Part shown: positions 1 through 9,473 of the stretch, in pieces
Layout: every line of letters starts with the position of its first letter
Numbering within the stretch: position 1 is the first letter of the stretch
DNA from: Ancylomarina subtilis
GTDB taxonomy: Bacteria > Bacteroidota > Bacteroidia > Bacteroidales > Marinifilaceae
Length of the DNA stretch: 64,000 bases
Reading direction: 5' to 3'
Assembly (NCBI RefSeq): GCF_004217115.1
Contig: NZ_SHKN01000001.1
Coordinates: 747,781 to 811,780 of the forward strand
Position numbers and translations under genes: made by a program
Notes under the pieces: model-generated
The model's input: only the letters and a program-made list of their open reading frames with translations
Databases searched by the model: none
What the model was told of the DNA's origin: nothing

Positions 1-296
1 TTGTAAGTGTTGAGTTTAACAATCGATAACTAGTGCGATTATGCTTTTATCTTATATGTAAAGAACGTTCTATCTTGAGTGCAAAGTAAGTAATTTTTTC
101 TGTGTTTACAAGGGATACAGAAGAAATTCCTCTAGTTTGATATAAAGCTTTTATGAGTCAACTTAAAACCTTACCTTTATTAAATGTGAAGTAATAAAAT
201 GAGGATCATAGGTATAAACCTAAATCCACCCTCCCAATCTGTTCTGCAATAAAAGATACATCTTCCGATATTTTTATATTTTTGCCGAGCTAATAA

Positions 297-974
297 GTGA
301 TAATGCTGGAAACACCCTATATAGATACACACACACACCATTTGAATCATTCTGATGGTGTCATTTCTGTAATTAATTATTCCCCGGAAAAATTCAATCA
401 GGATGAACATGCTGATTATCTAATTTCTTTAGGTATACACCCCTGGCATGTGGAAAAGAAAAATGCGGATTTAAATCTGGAGCTGGTTCGTGAATTTGCT
501 TCAAACCCAAGTGTTATGGCGATTGGAGAAATCGGTTTGGATAGAGCTATTAAGACGCCATTGAGTCAACAAGAGCTGTTTTTCACCCAACAAATTGAAA
601 TCGCTGAAACCTATAAAAAGCCAATTATAATTCATGCCGTAAGATGTTTTCCGGAACTTATCTCAATAAAAAAAAGAGTAAAAGTATCAACTCCATGGTT
701 GATTCATGGTTTTAGAAACAACTTGCAAATCGCTCAGGAGTTGTTAAAACACAATTGTTATATCTCTTTTGGTGAAGCCTTATTATTTGATAGAAAAAAT
801 CAAGATGTCTTTGTTGACATACCAATAAACAGAATATTCCTGGAGACTGATGAAAGCAAACACACCATCATCGAAATATATGAGAAAGCTGCCAGCTTAA
901 AGAAAATGAAACTGGCCGATTTTAAAATTGCACTTTTAAAAAATTACAATACTGTATTTAAGAAACCGATTTAA
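297..974 (+). CDS. TatD family metal-dependent hydrolase
   Basis: Predicted metal-dependent phosphoesterase/deoxyribonuclease of the TatD family, a TIM barrel acting in the cytoplasm. Visible family motifs in order are DTHTHH near the N terminus (metal ligands), GEIGLD around residue 77, IIHAVR around residue 112, a WLIHGF stretch, and LETDES around residue 180. At 225 residues it is shorter than E. coli TatD (about 260), as is common for the Bacteroidota version. The longest frame starts at GTG 297; ATG 303, two codons later, is the more likely start, and no clear SD favours either. It sits just upstream of tcdA on the same strand. Family assignment is firm; the substrate is unknown. Confidence 0.9.
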   Translation: MIMLETPYIDTHTHHLNHSDGVISVINYSPEKFNQDEHADYLISLGIHPWHVEKKNADLNLELVREFASNPSVMAIGEIGLDRAIKTPLSQQELFFTQQIEIAETYKKPIIIHAVRCFPELISIKKRVKVSTPWLIHGFRNNLQIAQELLKHNCYISFGEALLFDRKNQDVFVDIPINRIFLETDESKHTIIEIYEKAASLKKMKLADFKIALLKNYNTVFKKPI

Positions 975-1036
975 AGCAAACTCGTTTTTTATGATTCAAT
1001 AACAAGAACTTTAAATCTATAATTATTTGGATTAAG

Positions 1037-1762
1037 ATGAATACTGAATGGTTGAGCAGAACAGAACTTCTGCTCGGAGAAGAAAGATTGGAGCAGGTAA
1101 AAAATGCTCATGTATTAGTCGTTGGACTGGGTGGTGTTGGAGCCTACACAGCAGAATTACTTTGTAGGGCCGGAGTAGGTCAAATGACCATCGTTGATGG
1201 AGATGATATTGAAGCTTCGAATATCAATAGACAAATGCCAGCCACAACTCAAACATTAGGCAAGGATAAAGCAGAGGTAATGGCAGAGAGACTACTTGCT
1301 ATAAATCCAAATATAAAACTCAGGGTCATCAATGAATTCTTGCGTGATCAAAGAATGGTCGAAGTACTTGCTGAGGCTCAATACGATTATGTAGTCGATG
1401 CTATTGACACTCTTGCACCAAAAATTTTCCTGATTTACCACAGTCTTCAAATGAAATACAAAGTCGTGAGCTCTATGGGAGCCGGGGGTAAAATGGATCC
1501 AAGCCAAATCCAAGTCAAGGATATTTCGAAGTCATACAATTGCAGACTAGCTCGTATGCTTAGAAAGAAACTACATCAGAAAGGTGTTAGGAAGGGTGTT
1601 AAAGTTGTTTTTTCGCCCGAAGATGTCGATAAAAAAGCTGTGGTGATAGCTGAAAGCCAAAATAAGAAATCTAATGTGGGTACCATTTCGTATATGCCTC
1701 CAATCTTTGGTTGTTTTATTGCTTCAGTCGTCTTACGAGATTTAGCGAAAAATGAAGAATAG
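1037..1762 (+). CDS. tcdA: tRNA threonylcarbamoyladenosine dehydratase (TcdA/CsdL, ThiF-like)
   Basis: ATP-dependent dehydratase that cyclises t6A37 of ANN-decoding tRNAs to ct6A. It belongs to the ThiF/MoeB/E1-like family. The nucleotide-binding loop GLGGVGAYTAELLCRAG lies at residues 30-46, followed by the acidic VDGDDIEASNINRQ segment typical of E1-like adenylating enzymes and the VDAIDTLAPK stretch. At 241 residues it is slightly shorter than E. coli TcdA (268) and lacks an MoeB-type rhodanese tail, which argues against MoeB/ThiF. It lies 62 bp downstream of the TatD-like gene, probably co-transcribed, and is followed by a terminator at 1778. Confidence 0.88.
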   Translation: MNTEWLSRTELLLGEERLEQVKNAHVLVVGLGGVGAYTAELLCRAGVGQMTIVDGDDIEASNINRQMPATTQTLGKDKAEVMAERLLAINPNIKLRVINEFLRDQRMVEVLAEAQYDYVVDAIDTLAPKIFLIYHSLQMKYKVVSSMGAGGKMDPSQIQVKDISKSYNCRLARMLRKKLHQKGVRKGVKVVFSPEDVDKKAVVIAESQNKKSNVGTISYMPPIFGCFIASVVLRDLAKNEE

Positions 1763-1777
1763 TATTTAAGTTTATAG

Positions 1778-1812
1778 GCCCTGTCTTTCTTTCAAGATGG
1801 GGCTTTTCGTTT
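1778..1812 (+). terminator. Intrinsic terminator after tcdA
   Basis: Ten-pair stem (1778-1787 with 1794-1803, including G-U pairs) with a 6-nt loop, followed by TTTTCGTTTT. It starts 16 nt after the tcdA stop codon. Confidence 0.7.
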
Positions 1813-1896
1813 TCAAACAAGTCCTAAACACAAGATTATCAATTTTAAAAACGCAAAAAATTAAATCCGTAAAATATACTTAATCCACCTTTTTCT

Positions 1897-1904
1897 TATC
1901 TTCG
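1897..1904 (+). promoter_or_regulatory. Candidate Bacteroidota -7 promoter element for ogt
   Basis: TATCTTCG matches TAnnTTTG at all but one position and lies 31 nt before the ogt start codon. No convincing -33 TTTG is visible, so the call is tentative. Confidence 0.4.
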
Positions 1905-1934
1905 GTAAATCATCACACAATAAACCGAAAAAGA

Positions 1935-2444
1935 ATGCAATACTATTTTGATATCCTCCCCTCTCCAATAGGAGACTTACTTATTTTAGCTCAGGAATTT
2001 GCCTTAAAAGAGATTGTCTTCCAGCCCAAAGATCAGGCTCACCAAATTCATCCGCAATGGATTCGCGGGTCAGAATTGATCGCACAAACTAAAAATGAAC
2101 TTACAGCTTATTTTTCAGGCCATTTAAAAGAATTTACGGTACAAGTAAACCCCAGCGGAACCCCATTTCAAAAAAAAATATGGAAAGAAGTCATGTCTAT
2201 TCCTTATGGAAAAGTCTGTTCCTATCAGGATGTTGCCAATAACATCAATCACGCTTCAGCTTGTAGAGCTGTTGGGAGGGCTAACGCCCAGAATCCAATT
2301 CCAATTATAATTCCCTGCCACAGAGTGATCGGTAAAAGTGGCAAACTAACGGGATACGCGGGAGGATTAGATCGGAAACAGAAGCTTCTGAGTGTTGAAG
2401 GAATTGAAACAGAAGAGAATCCCAATCAATTCAAACTTTTTTAA
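1935..2444 (+). CDS. ogt: Methylated-DNA--[protein]-cysteine S-methyltransferase
   Basis: Suicide DNA-repair enzyme that transfers the O6-alkyl group of guanine (or O4 of thymine) to its own cysteine. The active-site motif IPCHRVIG contains the acceptor Cys128. The helix-turn-helix DNA-binding part (FQKKIWKEVMSIPYGKVCSYQDVA, recognition helix with the R of CRAVGRA) precedes it at residues 78-114. The 169-residue length is typical of stand-alone Ogt/MGMT without an Ada N-terminal domain. It has its own leader after the tcdA terminator, with a weak -7 box at 1897. Confidence 0.95.
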   Translation: MQYYFDILPSPIGDLLILAQEFALKEIVFQPKDQAHQIHPQWIRGSELIAQTKNELTAYFSGHLKEFTVQVNPSGTPFQKKIWKEVMSIPYGKVCSYQDVANNINHASACRAVGRANAQNPIPIIIPCHRVIGKSGKLTGYAGGLDRKQKLLSVEGIETEENPNQFKLF

Positions 2445-2618
2445 TTAACATTTAAAGACATCTTATTCACTCATTCCTAAAAATACCTTAACAAAACAAC
2501 TTCTTTTCATTATTCTATTTGATAAACTGGCTAAAAACAATACCTTGCGGGCTGTTCAAATCAAAAAAACAAAAAGTTGTTGTGACAAATGATAACAACG
2601 AACAAAAAACAAAACTAA

Positions 2619-4409
2619 ATGACCAATAAAACTGCACATACATTCCATATTCCTGTCATGGGAACGGGATATACTGTGAACACACCATTACATGTAGCTC
2701 AGTATGGTATTTCATCAGTTGTTTCCATTGTGGATGATATGCTTCTAGAGAATTTACGTGAATTTTACAGCAAGCAACATAGCTTACCATTTCTACCCAT
2801 TTCGGATAAGACCCTGGATTGCAGAGCTCAAAGAATCACGGCTTACCTTAACCTGATGGATAAAATGGTTAAGAATAAATTCGAAGAAGTCAAAGAATCA
2901 TTTCTTGAAAAGGGAAAAGAATTTGAGAAATACATGGACTTACTTCCTGATGTTTCGTCCCTAAAAAAAGAAATTCAGAACAAACTAAATAACAACCCTA
3001 TTGTCAAGGATATCAAAAACTGGTTGAATGACAATCTTCCTATGGGAACCATTGATGTTAACATCATGACCAAGGTAGATAAGGAAAATACATTTGAGGG
3101 AGAAAAACTACCCCATGAATACAACGATGCTCATGCAGCACTTAGAGGCTTTGCCAACAGTACACTTGAGTCATCTTTAGTTCTTTCAGCCGGTATGAAT
3201 CCACGCCTGTATGGCTATTTGGAACAATTTGATGATTTCTTCCCAAACGAAGAGGGCTACATTAAAAAGAAGATCGTTCTCAAAGTGAGTGACTACCGCT
3301 CAGCGCTGATTCAAGGAAAATTTCTTGCTAAAAAAGGAATCTGGGTTTCTGAATACAGAATTGAATCGGGACTTAACTGTGGTGGACATGCCTTTGCTAC
3401 AGAAGGCCATCTAATGGGTCCTATTCTAGAGGAATTCAAAGCAAATCGTTCAGACTTAATTGCAGATACAAGTGAGCTCTTGTTTGCTGCCCTTCAAACT
3501 AAAAATCGTCCTGTACCCAAAGAGAACCTGGAACTTAAAATCACCGCACAAGGCGGGGTCGGAACTGCCGACGAACAAGAGTTCTTAATGGATTATTATG
3601 GCATTGATTCAGTTGGTTGGGGGTCACCTTTTCTTTTAGTCCCTGAGGTTTGTGATGTGGATGAAAAAACGTTTAAAACCCTTGCTGAAGCGAAAGAAGA
3701 TGATTTGTACTTGAGTCATTCGTCCCCACTTGGTGTTCGTTTTAATAATCTAAAAGGAAATACCCGTGATCAAGGAAAACTTGAAATGATTAAGGCTGGC
3801 AAACCTGGAAGCATTTGCACCAAACGCTTACTAGTGGCAACTAAGGAGTATACGGATGAACCCATTTGTACAGCCTCAAGACAATATCAAAATCTTAAGA
3901 TAAAGGACCTAAAATCTCAAAACCTAAGCAAGGAGGAATTTGATGCTGAAATCTTAAAGATGAGTCAAAAATCATGTCTTTGTAAAGGACTATCGGCATC
4001 TTCGTATTTAGTAAACAAATTAGATACAACTGCTGATGGTGAAGGTGTCTCGATTTGCCCAGGACCAAACATGGCCTATTTTTCTGAAAAAGCGAGCTTT
4101 AAACAGATGGTTGACCACATTTATGGTCGTATGAATTTGATTAAACGCACTGATCGTCCCAATATGTTTGCAAAGGAGTTGAATATTTACATCGATTACC
4201 TAAAGGAACAAATTGCTGATTTAAAGGATCCTGATAAAAAAGCTCTTAGAAATCTTGAGAAGTTCAAAGGCAATCTTTTAGCTGGTATTGAATATTACAA
4301 TTCATTATCAGAAAAGATAAAAGGTCAATTTGATCAATTCAAAGGCCATATTCAGGATGATATCACCAGATTAGAAACTGAACTAATACAGATCAAACTA
4401 CTTTCTTAA
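2619..4409 (+). CDS. NPD-like predicted FMN TIM-barrel protein with Cys-rich C-terminal part
   Basis: I do not recognise a named family. The N terminus (IPVMGTGYTVNTPLHVAQYGISS, residues 11-33) looks like the start of nitronate monooxygenase/IMPDH-like FMN barrels. NCGGHAF (253-259) resembles the EAGGH catalytic-histidine motif of 2-nitropropane dioxygenases, and ITAQGGVGTADEQEFLMDYYGIDSVGWGSPFLL (308-340) resembles their FMN-phosphate-binding GGIGT and G-x-x-F segments. A helical insertion fills about residues 75-145. Five cysteines at 400, 417, 453, 455 and 480 could bind an Fe-S cluster or zinc, and the last 80 residues are helical and charged. No signal peptide. It is a stand-alone gene with a strong terminator at 4432. 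The fold is inferred from motifs; function is unknown. Confidence 0.6.
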   Translation: MTNKTAHTFHIPVMGTGYTVNTPLHVAQYGISSVVSIVDDMLLENLREFYSKQHSLPFLPISDKTLDCRAQRITAYLNLMDKMVKNKFEEVKESFLEKGKEFEKYMDLLPDVSSLKKEIQNKLNNNPIVKDIKNWLNDNLPMGTIDVNIMTKVDKENTFEGEKLPHEYNDAHAALRGFANSTLESSLVLSAGMNPRLYGYLEQFDDFFPNEEGYIKKKIVLKVSDYRSALIQGKFLAKKGIWVSEYRIESGLNCGGHAFATEGHLMGPILEEFKANRSDLIADTSELLFAALQTKNRPVPKENLELKITAQGGVGTADEQEFLMDYYGIDSVGWGSPFLLVPEVCDVDEKTFKTLAEAKEDDLYLSHSSPLGVRFNNLKGNTRDQGKLEMIKAGKPGSICTKRLLVATKEYTDEPICTASRQYQNLKIKDLKSQNLSKEEFDAEILKMSQKSCLCKGLSASSYLVNKLDTTADGEGVSICPGPNMAYFSEKASFKQMVDHIYGRMNLIKRTDRPNMFAKELNIYIDYLKEQIADLKDPDKKALRNLEKFKGNLLAGIEYYNSLSEKIKGQFDQFKGHIQDDITRLETELIQIKLLS

Positions 4410-4431
4410 AAACAACCATTTAGATACAAGA

Positions 4432-4468
4432 ATCCCCATTTAACATCTGTTAAATGGGGATTTTTTAA
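4432..4468. terminator. Strong hairpin terminator between the NPD-like gene and gltA
   Basis: A perfect 15-bp inverted repeat (4432-4446 with 4449-4463, 2-nt loop) is followed on the plus strand by TTTT and preceded by A-rich sequence. It lies between convergent genes ending at 4409 (+) and 4485 (-), so it may serve both, better on the plus strand. Confidence 0.85.
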
Positions 4469-4484
4469 TACCAATGTTCAAGAC

Positions 4485-5795
4485 TTATTTTTTAATCCCA
4501 ACCATTTTCTCCAACATATCCGTAGTTACCGATTTGGGACGTTCCAAAGGATAACTTAAAGCTCTATCCCAGATAATATTGGCACAAATACCTATGGCTC
4601 TTCCAATACCGAATAATACAGTATAGAAATCATACTCCGTCACACCATAGTGCCACTGAATTACACCCGATTGCGCATCCACATTTGGCCAAGGATTCTT
4701 AGCTTTCCCATGTTCCTGCAAAATTGGAGGTACTACTTTGTACAATAAGTCAGCATACTTAAAAATCGGATCATCCGGAAGATGTTTCTTGCTGAACTCT
4801 CTTTGCAACATATATCGAGGATCGGTTTTTCTCAACACTGCGTGACCAAAACCTGGGATCACTTGCCCGGAATTCAACGTATCCCACACAAATTGTTGCA
4901 TCTCTTCTTCAGTTGGAAGCTTATTATCCATCTTCTCCATCACTCCCTGTAGCCAACGTAAAACTTCCTGATTGGCCAAACCATGCAGTGGTCCTGCCAA
5001 ACCATTAATCATTGCAGAAATCGAAAGGTAAATATCCGACAAGGAACTGGCAACCAAATGACCGGTATGAGCACTCACATTACCACTTTCATGGTCAGAG
5101 TGAATAATAAAATGCAAACGCGATACATCATCATAAGGCTTATCAATCCCCATCATATTTGCAAAATCAGCTCCCATATCCAGATTCGGATTGGATTGAA
5201 TTTTTTCACCTTTTCGATATAGCTTATTATAAATGTAAGCCGCAATTTCAGGTAGTTTTGCCAATAAATTTAAGGCATCTTCATAGGTTGGTTCCCAATA
5301 GTCTTTCTTTTTAAGTCCAGCGTGATATTCACGATTAAATTCAGACTCACGATTTAAAGTCAGAATGGCTGTTGAAAATATTGCCATGGGATGACTTGAT
5401 GTAGGGAAAGAGTCGATCACATCATAAACGTAACGTGGTACAATTCGACGTTTATTAAACTGTTCTACCACCTGCATCACTTCTTCTTCATTGGGGAAAT
5501 CACCCGTCAAAAGCAAATAAAACAACCCCTCAACAAAAGGCATTTCAGCGCCTTTGGGCTTTGGTAAATGATCTATAACTTCTTGTAAGGTATACCCTCG
5601 GTAGCGAATCCCTTCTTCGGGATCAAGATATGAAATATCGGTAACCAGTGACTTTATACCCCTCATACCTCCAAGTACCTGTGAAACGGTAACACTATCA
5701 ACCTGAACATCGCCAAATTCTTGTAACAGGCGTTTTGTTCTGGGACGGTGTTCTTTGATTTTTTTTGATAACTTGTATTTTAGAGTTCCTCTCAT
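4485..5795 (-). CDS. gltA: Citrate (Si)-synthase, mitochondrial/eukaryotic type
   Basis: Condenses oxaloacetate and acetyl-CoA to citrate at the entry to the TCA cycle. At 436 residues it matches the mitochondrial enzyme rather than the hexameric proteobacterial GltA: the segments GGMRGIKSLV, DPEEGIRYRGYT, HSDHESGNVSAHTGHL, GLAGPLHGLANQEVLRW, GFGHAVLRKTDPRY, GKAKNPWPNVDAQSG and PLERPKS all follow the animal enzyme closely. The catalytic His residues (PLHGLAN and GHAVLR) and Asp (NVDAQSG) are present. It lies 89 bp downstream of acnA with no T-tailed terminator between, so co-transcription is likely. Confidence 0.96.
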   Translation of the reverse strand: MRGTLKYKLSKKIKEHRPRTKRLLQEFGDVQVDSVTVSQVLGGMRGIKSLVTDISYLDPEEGIRYRGYTLQEVIDHLPKPKGAEMPFVEGLFYLLLTGDFPNEEEVMQVVEQFNKRRIVPRYVYDVIDSFPTSSHPMAIFSTAILTLNRESEFNREYHAGLKKKDYWEPTYEDALNLLAKLPEIAAYIYNKLYRKGEKIQSNPNLDMGADFANMMGIDKPYDDVSRLHFIIHSDHESGNVSAHTGHLVASSLSDIYLSISAMINGLAGPLHGLANQEVLRWLQGVMEKMDNKLPTEEEMQQFVWDTLNSGQVIPGFGHAVLRKTDPRYMLQREFSKKHLPDDPIFKYADLLYKVVPPILQEHGKAKNPWPNVDAQSGVIQWHYGVTEYDFYTVLFGIGRAIGICANIIWDRALSYPLERPKSVTTDMLEKMVGIKK

Positions 5796-5884
5796 ATAGC
5801 TAGTGTGTTAGTTTAGTATTGTTTCGTTTGATTTTGATCTATATTATTTTTATAGATAGTGTTCATTCAAATTTCATTTCTGTA

Positions 5885-8149
5885 TTAACAATTTTGTTTT
5901 CGAATTAAATTCAATGCACTTCCTGCTTTAAACCATTCTATTTGCACATCGTTATATGTGTGACAAGCCTGTATTTCGTCCAGACTTCCATCTTCATGTT
6001 TTAATACCAGGGTGAGATTCTTACCGGCTTGAAAATCTTTCAAACCCAGAATATCGATCACATCCTTCTCCTGAATCTTATCGTAATCAGCCTTATCGGC
6101 AAATGTTAATGCTAATACCCCTTGTTTTTTCAGGTTGGTCTCATGAATTCGTGCAAAAGAACGAACAATCACAGCCTTAATGCCCAAATGACGGGGTTCC
6201 ATGGCTGCATGCTCTCGCGAGGATCCTTCTCCATAATTCTCATCACCAACGACTATCGAGGCCAATCCTTTGGCTTTAATTGCACGAGCTGTTGTTGGAA
6301 CTTTCTCATATTTTCCGGAAACCGGATTATAAATTGAATTGCTTTCATCATTAAAATAGTTGATTGCACCAATCAACATATTATTTGATATATTATCCAA
6401 ATGACCGCGGAAACGTAACCAGGGACCTGCCATCGAAATATGATCTGTTGTACACTTTCCCTTAGCTTTAATCAGAAGCTTAAGTCCTGTGTAATCTTCG
6501 CCATCCCATTCATTAAAAGGTGCCAATAACTGTAAACGTTCCGAATCGGGATTAACCTCAACTTTAACAGCACTTCCATCTTCCTGAGGTGCCAAATAAC
6601 CAGCATCTTTCACATCAAAACCACGTGGAGGTAATTCAAAACCTTGAGGCTCATCCAATCTAACTTCTACCCCATCTTCATTGATCAAAGTATCAGTCAT
6701 CGGATTAAAAGTTAGATCACCAGCTATTGCCATGGCAGTTACCAACTCAGGTGAAGCCACAAAGCCATGTGTATTAGGGTTACCATCATTCCGTTTGGCG
6801 AAATTCCGATTGAAAGACGTGATAATAGAGTTCTTACGAGTTGGATCATCGGTGTGGCGTTTCCACTGACCAATACAAGGTCCGCAGGCGTTTGACATGA
6901 TCACACCACCAATATCCTCAAATTCACTTAAAATACCATCTCGGGCAGTTGTATAACGAACCATTTCAGACCCCGGAGTAACGATGAATTCTGATTTCAC
7001 CTTTAAATTTTTATCTTTTGCTTGCTTCGCTAATGAAGCTGCTCGAGACAAATCTTCGTAAGATGAATTGGTACATGAACCAATTAACCCCACTTCTAAT
7101 TTTTGTGGATAATTGTTTCTTTTAACAGCCTCAGCAAAGGCTGAAAGCGGATGCGCTAAATCCGGAGTAAATGGACCATTGATGTAGGGCTCCAATTCTG
7201 AAAGGTTGATTTCGATTAACTCATCGTAATACTTTTCCGGATTCATAGCAACTTCTTCATCAGAACGCAAGTGTGGCATAATGGCATCAGCCAAATCAGC
7301 AATTTCCTCACGACCAGTGTGTCGCAAGTAGGTACTCATATTTTTGTCGTATGCAAAAATTGAAGTTGTCGCTCCAATTTCAGCGCCCATATTACAGATC
7401 GTCCCTTTCCCAGTACAAGACAGAGCATCAGCACCTTCCCCAAAATATTCAACAATTGCTCCAGTTCCTCCCTTTACAGTTAGGATACCTGCAACTTTCA
7501 AAATAACATCCTTAGACGAAGCCCATCCACTCAATTTACCCGTCAACTTCACACCAATTAACTTAGGCATTTTCAGCTCCCAGGCCATACCTGCCATCAC
7601 ATCAACGGCATCAGCACCGCCAACTCCAATAGCAACCATTCCCAAACCTCCGGCATTAACCGTATGCGAATCGGTTCCAATCATCATTCCACCAGGGAAA
7701 GCATAGTTTTCAAGTACCACTTGATGGATAATCCCAGCTCCAGGCTTCCAAAAACCAATACCATATTTATCAGATACTGTTTGTAAGAAATTATAAACCT
7801 CATTGTTTTGTAAAAGGGCATCCTGTAGGTCTTCATCTGCACCCACTGAGGCTTGAATAAGGTGATCACAATGTACGGTTGAAGGAACAGCAACTTTCGA
7901 CTTACCCGCATTCATAAATTGCAACAGAGCCATTTGAGCTGTCGCATCCTGCATCGCAACACGATCTGGAGAGAAATTTACGTAGGCGTCTCCTCTTTTA
8001 AACGCTTGTAAGGATTCACTATCGTGTAGATGAGAATATAAAATTTTCTCACTTAAGGTCAGAGGACGACCTAAGTTGTTTCGGGCAGCCTCAATTCGGG
8101 CCGGCATATCTTTGTAGACAGATTTAATCAGTTCGAGATCAAAAAGCAT
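5885..8149 (-). CDS. acnA: Aconitate hydratase, mitochondrial (ACO2) type
   Basis: [4Fe-4S] enzyme that isomerises citrate to isocitrate. The cluster cysteines are in [10 protein letters not shown] and [10 protein letters not shown]; the swivel-domain loop [15 protein letters not shown] and the [15 protein letters not shown]-like stretch near the end are intact. At 754 residues with [32 protein letters not shown] and GKCTTDHIS, it matches mitochondrial aconitase and not bacterial AcnA (about 890) or AcnB. Upstream is an inverted repeat at 8181-8199. It is the first gene of a probable acnA-gltA transcript. Unlike the arrangement known in Bacteroides fragilis, no icd gene lies between the two. 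Confidence 0.96.
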   Translation of the reverse strand: MLFDLELIKSVYKDMPARIEAARNNLGRPLTLSEKILYSHLHDSESLQAFKRGDAYVNFSPDRVAMQDATAQMALLQFMNAGKSKVAVPSTVHCDHLIQASVGADEDLQDALLQNNEVYNFLQTVSDKYGIGFWKPGAGIIHQVVLENYAFPGGMMIGTDSHTVNAGGLGMVAIGVGGADAVDVMAGMAWELKMPKLIGVKLTGKLSGWASSKDVILKVAGILTVKGGTGAIVEYFGEGADALSCTGKGTICNMGAEIGATTSIFAYDKNMSTYLRHTGREEIADLADAIMPHLRSDEEVAMNPEKYYDELIEINLSELEPYINGPFTPDLAHPLSAFAEAVKRNNYPQKLEVGLIGSCTNSSYEDLSRAASLAKQAKDKNLKVKSEFIVTPGSEMVRYTTARDGILSEFEDIGGVIMSNACGPCIGQWKRHTDDPTRKNSIITSFNRNFAKRNDGNPNTHGFVASPELVTAMAIAGDLTFNPMTDTLINEDGVEVRLDEPQGFELPPRGFDVKDAGYLAPQEDGSAVKVEVNPDSERLQLLAPFNEWDGEDYTGLKLLIKAKGKCTTDHISMAGPWLRFRGHLDNISNNMLIGAINYFNDESNSIYNPVSGKYEKVPTTARAIKAKGLASIVVGDENYGEGSSREHAAMEPRHLGIKAVIVRSFARIHETNLKKQGVLALTFADKADYDKIQEKDVIDILGLKDFQAGKNLTLVLKHEDGSLDEIQACHTYNDVQIEWFKAGSALNLIRKQNC

Positions 8150-8691
8150 GTTTTTAAAATTTTGGTTTGATATAAATAATAAAAGAGAAACTCTCTTTTA
8201 TGTGGTTATTTTTTTCGAATCCCTAAATTAATAAAAAATCCCAAAATAAGACATAAGGATCTTCTTTTATTAAATTCTTAACAGCTGCTTTTCCCCTCGT
8301 ACTTCAGTTCAAATCTTTCACCCAAAGCATTCACATATCTAAATATACTAAAAGCAAGTAAATAATTCAATTCAATGGAAGATTATTAACAACTAATGAA
8401 TTGTGACATAGGAAGTCTACATAAATCAGCGATTATGATTTATGACTAACTCGACTTGAATTAGCTAGAAATCTTTGAATTGAAAAGTTTAAACAATGCT
8501 TAAACCCAGTTTCTGAAAAGATAAAATATTTGAAAAAAAGATAATGAAATTATTCTCTAATCGGGATGAAAAGAGGGAATATCGGTTAAAATTGGAAAGA
8601 CAATTCTACACAAATAAGTAAAAGAATCAAGAGCCCATCATTAAAACCTCAAATGGGCACATAAAGTGAAACATTTGTAGTTTTGAGCCGA
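8150..8691. other. Gene-free stretch upstream of acnA
   Basis: 540 bp of AT-rich DNA without a credible reading frame. It holds an 8-bp inverted repeat (AAAAGAGA/TCTCTTTT, 8181-8199) about 32 bp upstream of the acnA start, which could be an operator or a leader hairpin, and a weak hairpin at 8633-8658. Nothing else recognised. Confidence 0.6.
8633..8658 (-). terminator. Possible terminator after the phosphoesterase gene
   Basis: GCCCAT/ATGGGC six-bp stem with a long loop, followed on the minus strand by a T-rich but interrupted tail (TCTTGATTCTTTT). It lies 34 nt after the stop codon at 8692. Weak. Confidence 0.4.
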
Positions 8692-9192
8692 CTATTTTCC
8701 TTTACGACCGAACTCAACGACTTCCAAATCCTTAATTTGCTTGCCATCTATAGTAAAACGGATTAAGGTTTGAACCTGATGAAAACCTTGCAAGCCAGCA
8801 GCTCCCGGATTGATGTGCAGCAAGTTGAGTTCCTTATCGAACATCACCTTTAATATATGAGAATGGCCTGAAATAAACAGTTGAGGTGGGTTTTGCCTAA
8901 TTTGGTCGCGTATATTTTGATCATATCGCCTGGGATAACCACCTATGTGAGTGATCCAAACATCAACATCTTCGCATTTGAAACGCTGGTGTAAGGGATG
9001 TACCAAACGAACATCCTGCCCATCGGCATTACCATATACGGCCTTTAAGGGTGCACATTCAGCCAGGCGGTTTGCGGTTTCAATATTGCCTATATCTCCG
9101 GCATGCCAAATTTCATCACAGCCCTCAAAATGCTTAAATATATTCTCATCGAGGTATGCATGTGTATCCGAAAGTAAGGCTATTCTTTTCAT
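8692..9192 (-). CDS. YfcE/MJ0936-type metallophosphoesterase
   Basis: Small calcineurin-like phosphodiesterase of the YfcE/MJ0936 type, cytoplasmic, expected to use two divalent metals. Metal-ligand motifs appear in order: D9-x-H11 in LLSDTHAY, GDIGN around residue 33, GNADG around residue 54, and GHSH around residue 110. The 166-residue length fits the family. It is a single minus-strand gene, divergent from prfC. The physiological substrate is not predictable. Confidence 0.9.
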   Translation of the reverse strand: MKRIALLSDTHAYLDENIFKHFEGCDEIWHAGDIGNIETANRLAECAPLKAVYGNADGQDVRLVHPLHQRFKCEDVDVWITHIGGYPRRYDQNIRDQIRQNPPQLFISGHSHILKVMFDKELNLLHINPGAAGLQGFHQVQTLIRFTIDGKQIKDLEVVEFGRKGK

Positions 9193-9352
9193 TGAAGTCT
9201 CTTTGATTTTGACAGCTTAAAATTAGTGCAAATTATGCTTATCGTGTATGGAAAAACGAATAATAAATTCATGAGCGCACCATTCTGGTAGGGAACCTCA
9301 AGAAATTGACGAATTTAAGCCAAAGTCAAACTTAAATTCCAGCTAAAATGCT

Positions 9353-9360
9353 TAGTTTTG
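9353..9360 (+). promoter_or_regulatory. -7 promoter element for prfC
   Basis: TAGTTTTG is a perfect TAnnTTTG match 113 nt upstream of the prfC start. The -33 region is A/T-rich without a clear TTTG. Confidence 0.45.
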
Positions 9361-9473
9361 CATGCTTTTTTATATAGGATGAAATAGCAGCCAGATGTTT
9401 TGTGATGAAAAATCTCCCTAGAGTATCTTCACAAACCTGGTAAAAGTAAAATAGAAAGTAAACACAATTAGCT

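Noticed and set aside
1037-1762. MoeB/ThiF sulfur-carrier adenylyltransferase
   Set aside because: No adjacent ThiS/MoaD gene and no C-terminal rhodanese; size and sequence fit TcdA.
7344-7706. 120-codon plus-strand ORF
   Set aside because: Lies fully antisense inside acnA and has no recognisable domain; it is a shadow of the real gene.
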